This document shows positions 1-12,222 of a DNA stretch of 64,000 nt, piece after piece. This DNA comes from Pegea sp. RAD2-039 (taxonomy: Eukaryota; Chordata; Thaliacea; Salpida; Salpidae). Location of the stretch: NCBI GenBank assembly GCA_034620365.1, contig JAQGEQ010000245.1, positions 124,001 through 188,000 of the forward strand, written 5' to 3'. Below the pieces are notes generated by a model that was given only the letters and a program-made list of their open reading frames with translations, was not told the origin of the DNA and did not search any database. Position 1 is the stretch's first letter. Every line of letters starts with the position of its first letter. A program made the position numbers and the translations under genes.

Positions 1-690
1 CAAAAAGATTATGTTTATACACTGATCATTTTTTAGTAATTTGTAGTAAAATGCGACTATAAATATTTGAAGCTTAAAATATTAAAAGAGAAGCAATTAT
101 TAAAATTCAAAGTGAAAATCATTAAACAAAGCAACAAAAGCTTTATAAAAATAAAACAGTAAAACAAATGTTGTAATTAAATAACTTGAAACTTTATGTT
201 GATATCTATCAATAGCTCTGAAATTTCATGATCATTATAATTTCAACAAATTTATTATAATAACTTTCGGCGTTGTAAAATGCTCAAAAGCTTCTGTCGA
301 AAGAGGTAAACAAACATAAACAGAAATTGTTCTTTTTATAAAAATTTTAATAATCAAAGTTTATGCCAAGATGTAAACCACCAAAGTTTAAGAATTAAAA
401 ATTACAAAAAAAATTACATAAAAGTGGGAAAGATTTGCAATGAGTTATAACAAAGTTCATGATAGATATTTACATCAGAACTGAATTCCAAGAAAAAGCT
501 TCTAGTCTTCAATAGCTTGGTGATTTCAGTAATGACGTTGAGCTTAAATATTGTTAACTAGAGATTAAATGAAAAGGTTAAAATGGATAATTTGATAAAA
601 ATTATCATAAAATAAGAAACAGTATACTTGCGCAAAATATTTTACTTACAATAAAGTTTCAAATGTATTTCATAAATAAAAAAAGTGATT
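1..690 (+). repeat. Dispersed module at the left window edge
   Basis: No gene. The same module (ending cttcggcgttgtaaaa...gtcgaaagaggtaaacaaac and beyond) is at 48214-48740, 48866-49010 (partial), 54163-54425, 63245-63735, and diverged at 37900-38100. Confidence 0.85.
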
Positions 691-705
691 TATTTGTTAT
701 AAAAG

Positions 706-748
706 TGTTCTGATCACGGCAACCTAGGTTCGAATCTTGGCTTCAGCA
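706..748 (+). pseudogene. tRNA-like 3' half with B box
   Basis: Contains a full B box GGTTCGAATCT (727-737), an acceptor-like end (cttcagca) and a T8 run just after it. The 5' half is not recognisable. The flanking sequence is homologous to that after 16540, so both are descendants of one tRNA-like element. Confidence 0.4.
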
Positions 749-1305
749 TGATTTTTTTTATGTTAGATTTAGTTTTTTTTTCGATATTCTTTCACACTCC
801 AATCTGTTTATATCTATCAAAGCTTGAGATTATATTACAATGTTTTTGTATTTACTTGTATTTGATGGTCTCAGCATAATGAAAACTTGACGTTAAGCCT
901 ATTTGAATAGAACAACCAACAAACGAGTTACTATTGATTTAAACAACTTTTAAAATTATCTTAATTTATTTCTTTTTTATTTGATTCAAATTTAGATTAA
1001 ACTTTAATTGACTACAAAATTAAACAGCTAAGCTTTGTAGGTCTATAGATGTCATAAATATTCAATACTCAGAATTATAAACTCTGATTTAAATTTAACT
1101 TTACTTTAAAAGTTAGTTTAATAATTACAACAACAAGTATTTAACCTAACTTTAAAAATACTCTCAAATAATTTTAAAAAAGTTTTCAATTCTCAATAGA
1201 CACGTCTGTAATACCACCCTGTCCTATAAATATTCATATTGTTTTACACCAGTCTCTTATAAATATTTAACAAATATGCAAACATTTCGATAATTATTAT
1301 AAAAT

Positions 1306-1410
1306 GAGTTTAGCATACAATAGCGTACTGCAAAGAAAGGCTTTATAAATGAAAAAAATCAAAATTAAATTGTAGAATTGTACATAAAATTTAATTTCAT
1401 TTGAATTTAC
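1306..1410 (+). repeat. Dispersed module ttagcgtactgcaaagaaagg
   Basis: About 100 bp, also at 17090-17190 and 22228-22330. The 98-codon frame at the last site arises from this repeat and is not kept in the others. Confidence 0.75.
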
Positions 1411-2149
1411 AAAAGAAAAACATTTGTTTCTGTTTTCAGTTTACAAATATAGATTTTGATGAAATTAAAAAAAAAAGTTCAAATGATTTGTTTCTTTACT
1501 CAGTTTAAGAAAAAATTTAAAATTTGAAATGTTTTTACAAAAACTCGATATTGCTAGTTTTTACAAAATTTATTTATTGATTTTTTACTATCCACTAAAT
1601 TCCATCATAGATTTAATAGAACAATTGGAAATGTTTGCCATATTCTCAAAGAAAAATAAATAAAATGTTTTTAAGTAGTAATCATCATAAGTTTTTGTAA
1701 ATCAAATCAGTATCCTGTTCATTACAACAACAAATAACAATTTCTTCAAAATTTCGAAACTATAATATTGACAAATATTTGATGTCAAATTGAAAATTAA
1801 GCCAAGTAATTTGATCAAATGAAACTTTTAAGCAGATTTAAATTCAAAAAATTTTCTGTTATTTTTTAGTTGTAATTATTGGATTAATTTATCAACAAAT
1901 GGCCGATATTAAAAAATAAAACTTTGACTCAATAATAGACTCAATTAATTAGTTAAAGAGTTACCAGTAGTGGCTTAAAAATAAGTATTCAATATTATCA
2001 AAAATTTTATTGAAACTTGCTTAATTGCTAACAGTAAATTTAATTAAATAAATTAATTAGCACAAAAATTATAGTCTTAATGGGGCTTTCATTATTTTGT
2101 GTATTTTATCTTACTCTGTTAAATTAAGTTAATCATTTTTTTATTGAAT

Positions 2150-2400
2150 TGAAAACTCAATTCAGCCAACTGTTTTATATTCATCTCATATTTTATTTAT
2201 CAAATCAAACTTCATATCAGACTGAAAAAGTTCCGGTTCACTGATTTTGCTTTACAGACTTGTTTTGATTTTAAGTATATAGCGTCGATATACTACTTGT
2301 TATGATTTGAATGAAACTGTTTTCAACTTTCTATTTGAAACTTTATAAATTTTCTTCTGACATATTTTTCATTTCACAAAATTTCACATTAGCAAATAAA
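2150..2400 (+). repeat. Dispersed module gttccggttcactg...tagcgtcgatatac
   Basis: About 250 bp module also at 31370-31480, 38860-39060 and 56550-57000 (plus, the last interrupted by about 230 bp near 56660-56890) and 33150-33310 (minus). No coding potential. Confidence 0.75.
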
Positions 2401-4100
2401 ACAACTCAAATTATTATTTTTTCAGTTAAAAACAGTATTTTAACAACAAAAGCCTTTAAATTTGCTTTAGAATCATAAATTTCACGTTAGCATTTAGTAT
2501 TTCTTACTAATGAAAATGAAAAGGAAATATGATGAAGGTTAAATAAACATCAAAATAACTCCTTGATCATTTATTTATCTAGAAATGATTCAAATAGTTA
2601 TTACCAAGGTTTTGGATTTTAAATAATTATTTAAGCCTTAAAGAAAATATGTAAAGTTTTAAAAGTCTGAAAACTGGTTGTTGGCATTCTACATGTTGAA
2701 CTGCATTTTTTGACAAAATTAAAAAATTAAATTTGTCGAAAAATTAAATTGACAAAATTTAATTTATCAAAATAATTCTAAATCAAATTATCAACATTTA
2801 TTATTTAAAAAAGAATTTAACAAATAATTGTTCAATTTAACTCATGAAATTTAATTTACGACAATTACGATCATCTAAGTCTGAAAACATTTCACAAGTA
2901 AAATGTTTGTTGTTCGAATAACTTCAATATTTAAAGCTATCTCAAACTTAGCAGACCAAAAAAATAATTATATTATCGTAAAAATAAACAATTTTATGAA
3001 AAATAATATATCGAAACAAATAAGCAAATAAATTTCATTTCATTGAATGATTAAGTAATATGTAAGAATATTAATATATTAATATTAATATAGAATACGA
3101 ATATTACGATTATTATACTCGAGGGATATCAAGGAGAATAAATGAAAAAAATTTAATTGTCATATATTAATATTTTGATGAAGATTATCGACATATCGTC
3201 GATTTCAAAAAAATTTGTTGCTTAACGTTTCCAACATGGAGACGAATTTGAAGTTAATTTTTTCTTTTAGCAATTTCTTGAAATCTAATATTTTTCCGAA
3301 AAAAATAATTTTTTGATTTAAGAAAGTCATTACAACTTTGATTTATTTAAAACATTGAGACAAGTTTTATTTCTATTCTGTTCCATCCTACATAAAAATT
3401 ACTCACAACTTCTTAGTGAATAATACAATTTAATTAAAAACTTTTCAAGAATTATTCACATAAAATTATTAGAAAAACCTTGTACATATTTCTAATTATA
3501 ACAATTTTTTAATAAAATCGATAAAAATATTAAAAAACATTGTACTTGAATCTTAAAGTCACTGAGCAACACTATTTTTCTAGTATGTAACAAGGTACAA
3601 CAATTATAATCTCTTAAAATATGAAAAAAAAAAACTTTTATAGAGACATCTTGTGACTGAAAAAATTAAAATATTTTAATATTTTTAACTTCTATTAAGA
3701 TTAAATTTTTTCATGAATTGCTGAATATATTGAAATGAGAGAAAAACAAAAATTATAAGAATAAAATTAAAAAAAACTATTTTCTCACTCACTATTGCTA
3801 AAGTTTACTAAATTTATTTATTGACTATCTTACTACCCACTAAATTCAATCAAATCCTATAAAAAACAAAAAAAACAAATTCTTAGGTAGTAATTATCGT
3901 ATGTTTTTGTAAATCAAATCACTATTCTGTTGATTACAACGACAAATAATATTTTCTACAAAATTTCAATACTAGAAATGAGACAAATATTTGACGTCAA
4001 ATTGCAACTCACGCCATCTAATTTCTTTCATTGATAAATTCAAGCAGCTTTCATTTTAAAAGTTTGTTTGTACTTCTTGGTATTAATTTTCGAATTAATT
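2400..4100. other. Gene-free A+T-rich stretch
   Basis: I see no gene. It contains simple A/T-rich sequence, a short palindromic ATATTAATATTAATAT run near 3070, a gacatcttgtgactgaaaa motif near 3646 and the upstream module of core 1 (3920 onward). Confidence 0.6.
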
Positions 4101-4213
4101 TATCGACACATGGTCGATATCAAAAATATAAATTTCTTCTAATTAATAATGAGTGAAGAATGACTAACGTTCTTCATTATTAAAACTTCTTTTAATCTAA
4201 TATTTGTCCGGAG
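4101..4213 (+). repeat. Variable-hairpin element core 1
   Basis: Inverted repeat TATCGAC-ACATG-GTCGATA at 4101-4119; the box TATTTGTCCGGAG ends the core. The insert folds into a strong stem, AATAATGA...AGAA (4145-4160) with TTCTTCATTATT (4170-4181), 12 pairs with one four-base bulge. Confidence 0.85.
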
Positions 4214-4934
4214 AAAAATATTTTTCAAAAATTAAAATTCATTTCATAAATTTGATTTAATCATATTTATAAGAATATTTCTGCTTGTTGCCAATAAAAT
4301 TAAAAACAAATGTTTCTACTAATTTAACACAACAATAATATATCATTATATAACATGTAGAAAAATATCTTAAGCTATTTCATTATATCTAATAAAAGGT
4401 GTAAGATTCTAATATTGTAAACAATAAAATTAATTGTTTTGTCAAGAACTTTATATAGAAATCAAAATTTACATAAAATTTTTTTCACATCATGTTAGTA
4501 ATAATGCTGACTATTTGAAATACGTTTACAGATAAACTAAGAGATTGCTTAAAGAAATTCGGCCATTTTAACGACTGCGTTATAAGACAAAATCCAAGAA
4601 AAAAACTTTCTTCAGGTTTCTGTATAATATTATTTGCTGAGCCTGATTCGGTTAAAAAAGTAATCGTGTTTGTTTGAAAAAAGTTGATATGAGTTACTTT
4701 AAAAAACATTTTTATAGACAGTTAGAAACAATTTGATTAAAAATCGTTTTAATTGTTCTACTTTAGAGGTGTTTATATTAATATTAATCATACGAGTTAT
4801 TTGAAAATTTATAATCTAAAAAGTAAAAAAAAGTAAAATTAATATAGAATTGTTGTCAAAAAAAAGCCACTTTCTAACAATATAAAATAAAAAGAAAACT
4901 TTTAATTGAAAATTAAAATTCTGAATTTATTTTC

Positions 4935-5048
4935 TTCCGGACAAACTCTAGATCAAAAGAAATTTATAAAACGAAGAAGTATTACTGAGATTTAAATTCT
5001 TACAATTTTAATTTCCAAAAGCATTTTGAAATCGACAACTTGTCGGTG
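4935..5048 (-). repeat. Variable-hairpin element core 2
   Basis: Minus-strand copy with diverged inverted repeat (cgacaacttgtcg) and box ttccggacaaa. Insert stem ATTTAAATT (4990-4998) with AATTTTAAT (5004-5012), 8 of 9 pairs. Confidence 0.75.
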
Positions 5049-5639
5049 CTGTATTTGTTAATTTGAACTTAGTGGGTAATCTCATTAAATAAAATCTTAT
5101 AAAAAGTCAAACCACATTTACTTCATTATAAAATAAATTTTAAAAGGTTTTAATCAAACACTTTCAAAGAGCAAGTAAAAGAACTTTTTTGAAAATTGAA
5201 GATAAATATATAATTCTAATTCAGACTTATTATCTGACATCAGTAAATCGATATCCGCTAAATTGAAAAAATTTAAATCTGAAAAAGGAAGATGAAAATA
5301 CACTTTAATTAAAAGATTTTAAAAGATAAAAAAAAACTATTCTTAAAAGACCCTAAGAACACATTTTGATGATACAAAATTGAAAAGTAAAATTGAAAAA
5401 GAAAATATAAAGTTATTTCCAAATCTTCAAAATTATTTTATTAAAATCATTTAAGCTTTGTACACAAAAAGTATTTTTATTATTTTTGAAACTTTAAAAG
5501 TGAAATCCAAAAAGTAGCAGTAAGTAAAAAATAAATTGATTTGAAGATCATTTATTCGACAATCTTTCATTTCTAAACTATTCCTTAAAAACAAAACAAA
5601 TTTATAAAAAATCTCTTCAAAAACAGATTTAATATCCAC

Positions 5640-5900
5640 AAGATCTCACTGCGAAGTGGAACACGATCTTTGACAAGGATGTATAAGCCGGAAGTTGATG
5701 AGTTCAAAATAACATCTGATGTCGATCGAAGGTGACGTCATCAACGTATGGCGTTATCAACGTATTACGTCATCAGTGACTGATGTATTTATTTTTTAGT
5801 TTGAAAGAAGAATTTTTGAAAGAAGAAGATGAGGATCAGATGCAGATGTTAATCTTAATCTTACTGATGTTGATCTTAAAGATCAACGATAATTAATGAT
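5640..5900 (+). repeat. Module with paired TGACGTCA palindromes, copy 1
   Basis: Starts agatctcactgcgaagtgg with hairpin CACT-GCGA-AGTG (5647-5658), then TGACGTCA (5733-5740) and a second, TTACGTCA (5764-5771). More G+C-rich than its surroundings. Confidence 0.8.
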
Positions 5901-6607
5901 GAGACTTATAAACTTAACCATTAAAAAAATATATTAATTCTTTTAAATAATCAATAGAAAACAGATTTAATATTATTCAATAAGATTGCTAACTCAGAAA
6001 AAAGTTCATAAATTACTTTTTCCCTTTTTATGTTCAGTGTGAAATCTAGGAAAGTAGAATAATTTTATCTGCTAATAAAAAGTATTTTTTTTTTGTTACA
6101 ATTTTCCTAAAAGTAAATTTTATTGAATACTGAGACTTATCTAAAGCTCTTAATTTGATTGTGAAATTTTTTGAAGTGAATTTTGTACGGAAAACTATTA
6201 AAAGAGAAAAACAAAACATGAAAAAATTTGGATAATTTTCTAAAATATTCTTTGTTTTTATGACATTTGAATATTTATATAATTTTAAATTTGCTAATAA
6301 AAGCTACTATTTTTATTCCTTAATATTTTTATTTATTTTGTTTATTTTTACTTTTTCATAATATTTTTATTCTTCAAAAACTCTATTATTAAAAAATTTA
6401 TTCTTCAAATATTATCATTCTTGAAAAACATTTAAAAAGATTTTTTTGTAAAACAACATTACTGATACTTAATTTGAATAAAAATAAATCTATTTTAAAT
6501 TGAAATATTTTTGCAATTCCAAGTTTAAAACAACTTTAAATGTCAATTTTTTACTAAAATAATTGTGAAAAACTGGTAAATAACAATGTTTGTAAAAAAT
6601 GTTTAAA

Positions 6608-6772
6608 ACAACCAATACCATCCAGCAACATTCACTAGCAACTAGAAACAACCATTAACAACCAGCAACAACCACTTCGGAGCAGCAAAAACTATTGCAA
6701 CCAGCAACAACCACTAGCAACCAGCGACACTCACTAGCAGCCAGCAACAATCATTAGCAGCCAACACAACCA
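6608..6772 (-). repeat. Minisatellite, about 20-bp unit, inverted array
   Basis: Degenerate tandem copies of a unit read here as AGCAACCAGCAACAACCACT. It is the reverse complement of the arrays at 7940 and 57378. Unit length is not a multiple of three across the array and frames break, so it is not coding. Confidence 0.85.
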
Positions 6773-7818
6773 CATGTATTTTTGTTATTGTAATTAACTT
6801 GTTTAAGATGTAACTTTCTCCTATTTTTGATTAGTGCCATTAAAGAAAGTTTAATTTTAATTTGTTATTCTTATCATTAGTTATTAGTAATAATTTTATT
6901 TGAATAGAGTTATTTGGTTATTTCCATTCTTTGTTATTGTTCTTCTTTCAATGAAATAAATCAAGAATACTTTATCTTAGAAAATTTACACAACAAACGA
7001 GGATGAAACTATCTTTACAAAACTATTGCAAAATATAAAAATTCATTATTTCAAGAAAACTAAACTTTCTCTTTTTCTACTGACAATCATGTTAGTATAT
7101 AAACAAATCACTTTTTTCACTGAAACAAACATAAATAAATCCGAAACTGAAATACATCAACCTTCTTTATTAAACGTTAAAATTTTGATATTGTTATAAA
7201 GTATTGAAGTATTATCTTATATATGTTTCATTACGAAAACGGAGGCTCGAGTAATTACTTTTTTAAAAACATCAGAAGCTAACTAGATTTATTAGTTAGT
7301 TCTCAATTCGTTGTTAGGTTTAGTTGGTGAGTAAAATACAATTAAAAAACTTCTCAAACAATAAAATTAAAATCTTATATTTTATTTAATCAAATCAAGA
7401 TTTTGTATAACTTTCAGTTTTAAGTTTTGTCCGTTTTTTAGAGTTTTTTCTGACTTTTGAATAGTAGTAGTTGTCAACTGGTCTTGTCAAATGGTTTTGT
7501 TTTAATATTTAATTTATAATCATATGATTTCTCAATGATAAATTCATTTTCAAATTATTTATTAATTTTCGTTAAATGTTGCGTCTTAGTGTCGGTTATA
7601 AAATTTTAACTTAAATCAGTGACTTCGAACTTCCAAAATACGTCTTTAAAAATATTCAACAATACTTTTGTTCAAAATTAGAAAACTATCAAATAAGGTA
7701 ATCAAAATAAGCAAAAGGAATTTTTTTTACTTTTTTTGTCAACATACTAAACTATTCTTATGATTATGAATAAGTCAAATTTGTAAGAAAGAGAATAATT
7801 TTCGAAAAATAACTTTTC

Positions 7819-7930
7819 TCCGGACAAGCACTAGATTAAAAGAAGTTTTTATTTTGAAGAAAGCTCTCCAGTCAAAGATTATGACGTCTATTGTAATCTG
7901 GATATTTTTAATATCGACCATTTGTCGATA
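7819..7930 (-). repeat. Variable-hairpin element core 3
   Basis: Perfect inverted repeat at 7912-7930. Insert stem CCA+GATTA (7868-7870, 7877-7881) with TAATC+TGG (7894-7901); the loop contains TGACGTC. Confidence 0.85.
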
Positions 7931-7939
7931 AATTGCTGC

Positions 7940-8290
7940 TAGTTGCTAGAGGTTGTTACTGAGTGGTATTAGTTGTTGCTGAGTGGTATTAGTTGTTGCT
8001 GAGTGGTATCAGTTGTTGCTGGTGGCTAATGGTTGTTGCTGGTTACTAGTGAATGTTGCTGGGTGGTAGGTGTTGTTGCCGGCTGCTAATGGTTGTTGCT
8101 GGGTGTTATTAGTTGTTTCTGGTGGCTAATGGTTGTTACTTGGTGGTATTACATGTTGCTGGCTGCTAATGGTATTTGCTGGTGACTAATGGTTGTTCCT
8201 GGTTGGTAGTGGGTGTTGCTGGTTGTTGATGGGTGTTAGTGATTGTTGCTACTTCGAAGTTGTTGTTGCTGGTTGCTAGTGGTTCTTGAT
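7940..8290 (+). repeat. Minisatellite, about 20-bp unit, beside gene island A
   Basis: Roughly 16 degenerate copies of GGTTGTTGCTGGCTGCTAAT-type units. It begins just after a hairpin-element inverted repeat (7912-7930) and ends about 130 bp beyond the RPB9 stop codon, marking the edge between repeat DNA and the gene island. Confidence 0.9.
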
Positions 8291-8424
8291 AGCAAAATTT
8301 TGATGTTGAACAGTTTTTTAATCAAAAAAAAGAAGTATTCATTTTGTCAACATATCGTTTGCTGCCACCAAGACACGAAATGAAAGCAAAAAGAAGCAGA
8401 TGACGTCATGGAATAGATTCATCA

Positions 8425-9527
8425 TTAAGTCCAACGATGACCACAAGAGGAGTTTGTACAAACAAAGTACAACTTCATTCCTATCTTCTCTCTAGCTGAT
8501 TCAGACTGAAAGAACACTGCTTCTCTATGGTGACACCTAGTGGCAAAAATGAGTGTTGAAGAAATTAGAGAGCTGATGACTTACTTGGGGCAAGGATTAT
8601 GCTTTGTTCTAGGCAAGGTTGGATCCTGGGCTACATCAGGATTGATTTCAGACAATTCATCAACCTCATGCACAACTTTGTTGACATAAACACAAGGATT
8701 ATCTGCCTTGATTTGAAAACTACAATTGCGACACTAAAAAGAAATAATTTATAAAAAAATGCTTATTGTAGCTATTTCAATTTTCAACCAGCTTTAAAAA
8801 TGAATAACTCACAGCATACAGCAACTCTTTTTTAATTTTATCTTCTTTTGGATACAGCATGTTATTACTAAAAAACACAAATATTTTAGTGAATAATAAT
8901 CAAAAAATGTCACTGAAAACATAAACTAGCAAACGATTTTGAAACAGTAGATAAGAAAACAATAATTTTGTTTTGTTAATTAGTTTAGTATAAATGATAT
9001 TTTTATAACATATTTACTGAAAAAGGATTTTTATTTGATTTTCAAACGAATGAAACAAAATTGTATATTGGAAAATAAAGAAAAATGAAAATAATGCAGA
9101 AAAGATTATTTTATATTTTTATTTCCTGCTCTTTAGCTATAGTAAAATTAAAAAAAATAAAATTAAAAAATAAACTTGATAAAAAATTAGAATAAAAAAT
9201 ATATTTTAAATTAAATTTACTGAAACACGAATACTTAATTTTAATTGACTTTTTTTATTATTATTTAATACTAATTATTATCATTAAATAATGACAAAAA
9301 TTATTACCAATTTTGATCTTGAATGGTCTTTTTATGTTATAGCAAACTTTTGAAGAAAAATAAGAAAAAATTGAGTTCAGATAAAGCAAAAGGATTAATA
9401 AAATGGTAAGTACTTTATGTAGATATATTTTTCAATAAATTAAAGTACTGAAAAACTAATAAAACAAATTTTACCATTCTGGACAGAAATTTATTCCAAT
9501 AAAACTAGGCCCTTTGCTTGAGCTCAT
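8425..9527 (-). CDS. POLR2I: RNA polymerase II subunit RPB9, four exons, copy A
   Basis: Encodes the small RPB9 subunit of nuclear RNA polymerase II, which sits at the tip of the lobe/jaw and affects start-site choice, elongation and transcript fidelity. Coding exons on the minus strand are 9475-9527, 8813-8867, 8585-8733 and 8425-8536; they join in frame to 122 residues, close to the 125 of human POLR2I. All introns are GT-AG (607, 79 and 48 bp; donors gtaaaa, gtgagt, gtaagt). The N-terminal zinc ribbon has Cys 15/18 and 37/40, the linker has VDEL and DPTLPRT (73-79), and the TFIIS-like C-terminal ribbon has Cys 84/87 and 112/117 followed by GHRWT at the end. The first ATG (9525-9527) starts the conserved [10 protein letters not shown] block. 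A consensus-like acceptor (ttcattag) ends 8 bases before the ATG, suggesting a 5'-UTR intron or a trans-splice site. The identification is by motif and order and is very secure. Confidence 0.96.
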
Positions 9528-9970
9528 TTTTTCCACTAATGAAATAAAATCAGCAAATAAAAGATGTAGTTAAAAAGCTACAACAAATTGTAATTCATTA
9601 TTGATTTCGATAAGATTAACATTAAGCATTCAAAATATAAATGAAAGCATTTTTTCTTCTTCATTAGAAAACCATATAACTGTAAATTGTTTGAATGCAG
9701 TTAATATTAAATACAAAACAAATCTAAATATTTATTTAGAAAAACTAAACGTTACAATATCAAAGTAAAATAGATTTATTCACAAAGTTGGTCATAGCAG
9801 CTCACGCCAAACACAACTATAAAAAACTGATGTATAAAGACAAAAATGATCAAAAAACCCCTCTTTCTTTTACTATCCTTTATTTTATCTTGGTATAAGT
9901 AACTAACATCACTGCATTCTTCTTTTGTCTTTATAAAGATAAAAATCATTAATCAATTTGATCTAAATTT

Positions 9971-10267
9971 TTAATTATATAGTTGATCATGTTCTTCAGG
10001 TACATAAGCTTCACCATTAGACCATACACACTTGCCATTAATGAAATTTAATCCAACTTGCCAACATTGGTTTATAGAATCTTCCATGTCATGATACTCA
10101 GCTACTAAAACTGAAGTCTTGTCAATTTTCTCTCTGTTGTTGAGAGGTGACAAGGCTAATCCAAAATATTCACAATTATCAAACCATTCAAGCATGTTAA
10201 GAGGTTTTACATCTAAAGATTTCATTTTAGCTTTTCTAGTTATGAAAAAAATACTTATTAGAAGCAT
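9971..10267 (-). CDS. Small protein of unknown function with hydrophobic N-terminus, copy A
   Basis: 98-residue ORF from the ATG at 10265-10267; I do not recognise the family. Residues 1-9 are strongly hydrophobic (MLLISIFFI) followed by a basic stretch (TRKAKMK), consistent with a short signal anchor or the end of a transmembrane helix. The rest is soluble-looking, rich in acidic and aromatic residues, with Cys at 32, 68 and 80 and the motifs MLEWFDNCEYFG, INQCWQ and NGKCVW; it ends in an acidic tail. The frame is open upstream to a stop just before a possible acceptor (cacttgaag, ending near 10293), so the first residues may come from an upstream exon. An AATAAA lies on the minus strand at 9879-9884, about 90 bases past the stop. 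The gene lies upstream of RPB9 in the same orientation, with only about 350 bp between its poly(A) signal and the RPB9 ATG. The island B copy keeps the frame with 13 residue changes. Confidence 0.6.
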   Translation of the reverse strand: MLLISIFFITRKAKMKSLDVKPLNMLEWFDNCEYFGLALSPLNNREKIDKTSVLVAEYHDMEDSINQCWQVGLNFINGKCVWSNGEAYVPEEHDQLYN

Positions 10268-10620
10268 GAAAACTTTCAAAGTTGCATAAGCCTTCAAGTG
10301 TTAAAATATTAGTATTACTGATTAATAAGGCTTCATTGAAGTCAAAAAATATACATTAACCAGTCTAAAATAAAAAAAAATAATCTTCGACATATAATAC
10401 TATTTCTTGAAATTACAACAATAAATTTTAATAAGCATTTAGACCAGAAAAAATCATAAGCATAACAATCTAAAGAAAACAGTTTCGTTATTTTAAAGAC
10501 CCGGTTATTGCCCATTTATTTATAGAAATATCCTAATTTAATGTTGCTGGTTTGTAATCAGACGCAAAGATTTATAAATATATAATCGAATAATGCAGAA
10601 AATGATTATCAAATACTTAC

Positions 10621-10644
10621 ATTTAGCACGATGAATTAAAAGTG
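10621..10644 (-). other. Possible 24-base non-coding exon of the upstream small gene
   Basis: On the minus strand a pyrimidine-rich acceptor (tttttattttcag) is followed after 24 bases by a perfect donor (gtaagtattt). Both signals are kept in the island B copy at 60162-60185. No reading frame is open in both copies across the 24 bases, so if it is an exon it is probably 5' untranslated for the gene starting near 10267. Confidence 0.3.
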
Positions 10645-11043
10645 CTGAAAATAAAAAGATAACTCTTGGAAACAGTACACAATGTAATATTTAGGTGTCT
10701 AATTCAATTTAAAACTTTTCCTAACTTTTCTCCTCACTTATTGCTTACTTTTGATGTTTGAAATCATTTGCTACACTAGGCATTTCACCTTAACCAACTA
10801 TTTACTGCTGTGCTATAATTTCCATTTTTTTATTTTTGTTGTTGTTTTAAATAATGTTTTTGACACGATGCCTTATTAAACTTAAATTGCTGCGTCTGCA
10901 AAAAGGTACTTTTATCTTTTTATTAAAGATAAGTTTGTTGAAAAGATTTACAGTTTAAACTTCGTTTATTTAATTACCAACAGACAACTTAGGATAAAAT
11001 AATTAGAAAATTAGCATTTTGATAACAAAGAAAAGTTCACAAA

Positions 11044-11226
11044 TCAAGAGCGTTCAAGATGACTCTGATCAATTGATTCTTGAATACTAACGTTAAAAGC
11101 AACTTGATCCTTTTTATTTTTACCCTTTTTTGAGATTACTAACACCAAAAAAACATCTGAATCACCAAAATATTTATCCTTATTCTGAAATTTTCCCAAT
11201 ATAGCTTTATTTTTATTCAAATCAGA
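11044..11226 (-). other. Open frame continuing past the TAA of the membrane-protein ORF
   Basis: 60 sense codons in the same frame as 11227-11490, from just after its TAA to a TGA. The translation includes GKFQNKDKYFGDSDVF and ends in SIDQSHLERS. The island B copy has the same TAA, a related downstream frame, and a one-base T-run shortening (seven to six) that shifts the frame after DSDVF. An acceptor-like aaaatttcag sits inside (before AATAAGG), so part of this could also be a separate exon. Confidence 0.3.
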
Positions 11227-11490
11227 TTAATTATCTATTTTATCAAAGGAATCATTATTTTCTTCAAGTTTGCTGTCATCTGGTTTTTCAAACTTCCTGT
11301 TTACAATTGTACCATTACTTTCTGTAACCTTTGAATGAAGTGGAATCATTTGAAGTACATTGTCATTAGTAGGTGAGTTTTGAAAAGCTCTTTGAAGACA
11401 TTTTCGAAAGATCATCACAATTAAATAACAAAGAAAATCTACCAAAAACTCTAACAAATAAACAATAAAACAAAATTCAAGATCTGACAT
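11227..11490 (-). CDS. Putative small single-pass membrane protein, copy A
   Basis: 87-residue ORF with a good ATG (11488-11490). Residues 7-28 form one long hydrophobic stretch (FCFIVYLLEFL then VDFLCYLIVMIF), followed by RKC, then a hydrophilic, acidic and Asn-rich C-terminus (EKPDDSK, EENNDSFDKIDN). The topology suggests a type III or signal-anchor membrane protein. I do not recognise the family. The ORF ends in TAA at 11227-11229, yet the same frame stays open for 60 more codons to TGA at 11044-11046, with coding-like composition. In island B the corresponding ORF is split by a LINE insertion. It lies upstream of the 98-residue gene in the same orientation. It could be a genuine small gene, one exon of a larger one, or a relic. 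Confidence 0.45.
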   Translation of the reverse strand: MSDLEFCFIVYLLEFLVDFLCYLIVMIFRKCLQRAFQNSPTNDNVLQMIPLHSKVTESNGTIVNRKFEKPDDSKLEENNDSFDKIDN

Positions 11491-12222
11491 TTCAAAACTT
11501 TTCTTTCATCCAATAGTTTCTGATCTCAATAAGTTTGATGGTAGTCTATCAATTGTCGTTCTTTTTCAAGTTAATCTAATCCAAACAGCTGTGAAGAACT
11601 TGAAGTGAGACAATGTCTTATAAAGCTGAAGTCTTATGAAGTTTCTAAATTATATGCTCATTGCCAAAGCAGCTTTGTTTGGAAGATAAACTGTTTTGAA
11701 AAGCTTTCTACCAGTTTGTAATGATTAAAACGAAAATTTTGAATTTTGTAATTCCTAGAATGCTCTAACCTTAACTTTATAATAAATTATTGAAAACAAG
11801 TATAATTTGGTTTTTCCAATAGTTTAGATAAGAACTAAACTCAACATTTTTATTTTGAAAGTATCTGATTTGAAAGTTTCAAATTAAATTTACAAATATT
11901 TAAAGGTTGGTGTTTAGTGATTAAATAGTTGTTACAACTTGGCAAAATAAATCGTCAGTTTGCTGATTTTATAAACAATTTATAAATTAGTTTTTGAAAT
12001 GTTTTAAAATTCTTGGAAGTTTTATCTTGGAATAGATTTTATTTGAGTATCCAAAGGATTAGTGAGTAAATAATAATAAATAACTAAATATCAAAAGCTG
12101 GAAAGTTATTGTTTTGTGTTTAGCATAAAGTTACAAAGAAACTAAATAAATTTTCTGATGATTGACAGTTTATGATTAAGTTTATGCATATAATTGACTA
12201 GGAAAGTTGAACATTTCGTTGT

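Larger units (their letters stand above)
8290..12020. repeat. Gene island duplication, unit A
   Basis: Largely colinear with 57835-61803, same orientation. It holds three minus-strand genes and no copies of the hairpin element. Similarity ends near 12020 at ttcttggaagttt, after which A continues into a dispersed module also seen at 40735 and B into unique sequence. Confidence 0.9.
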
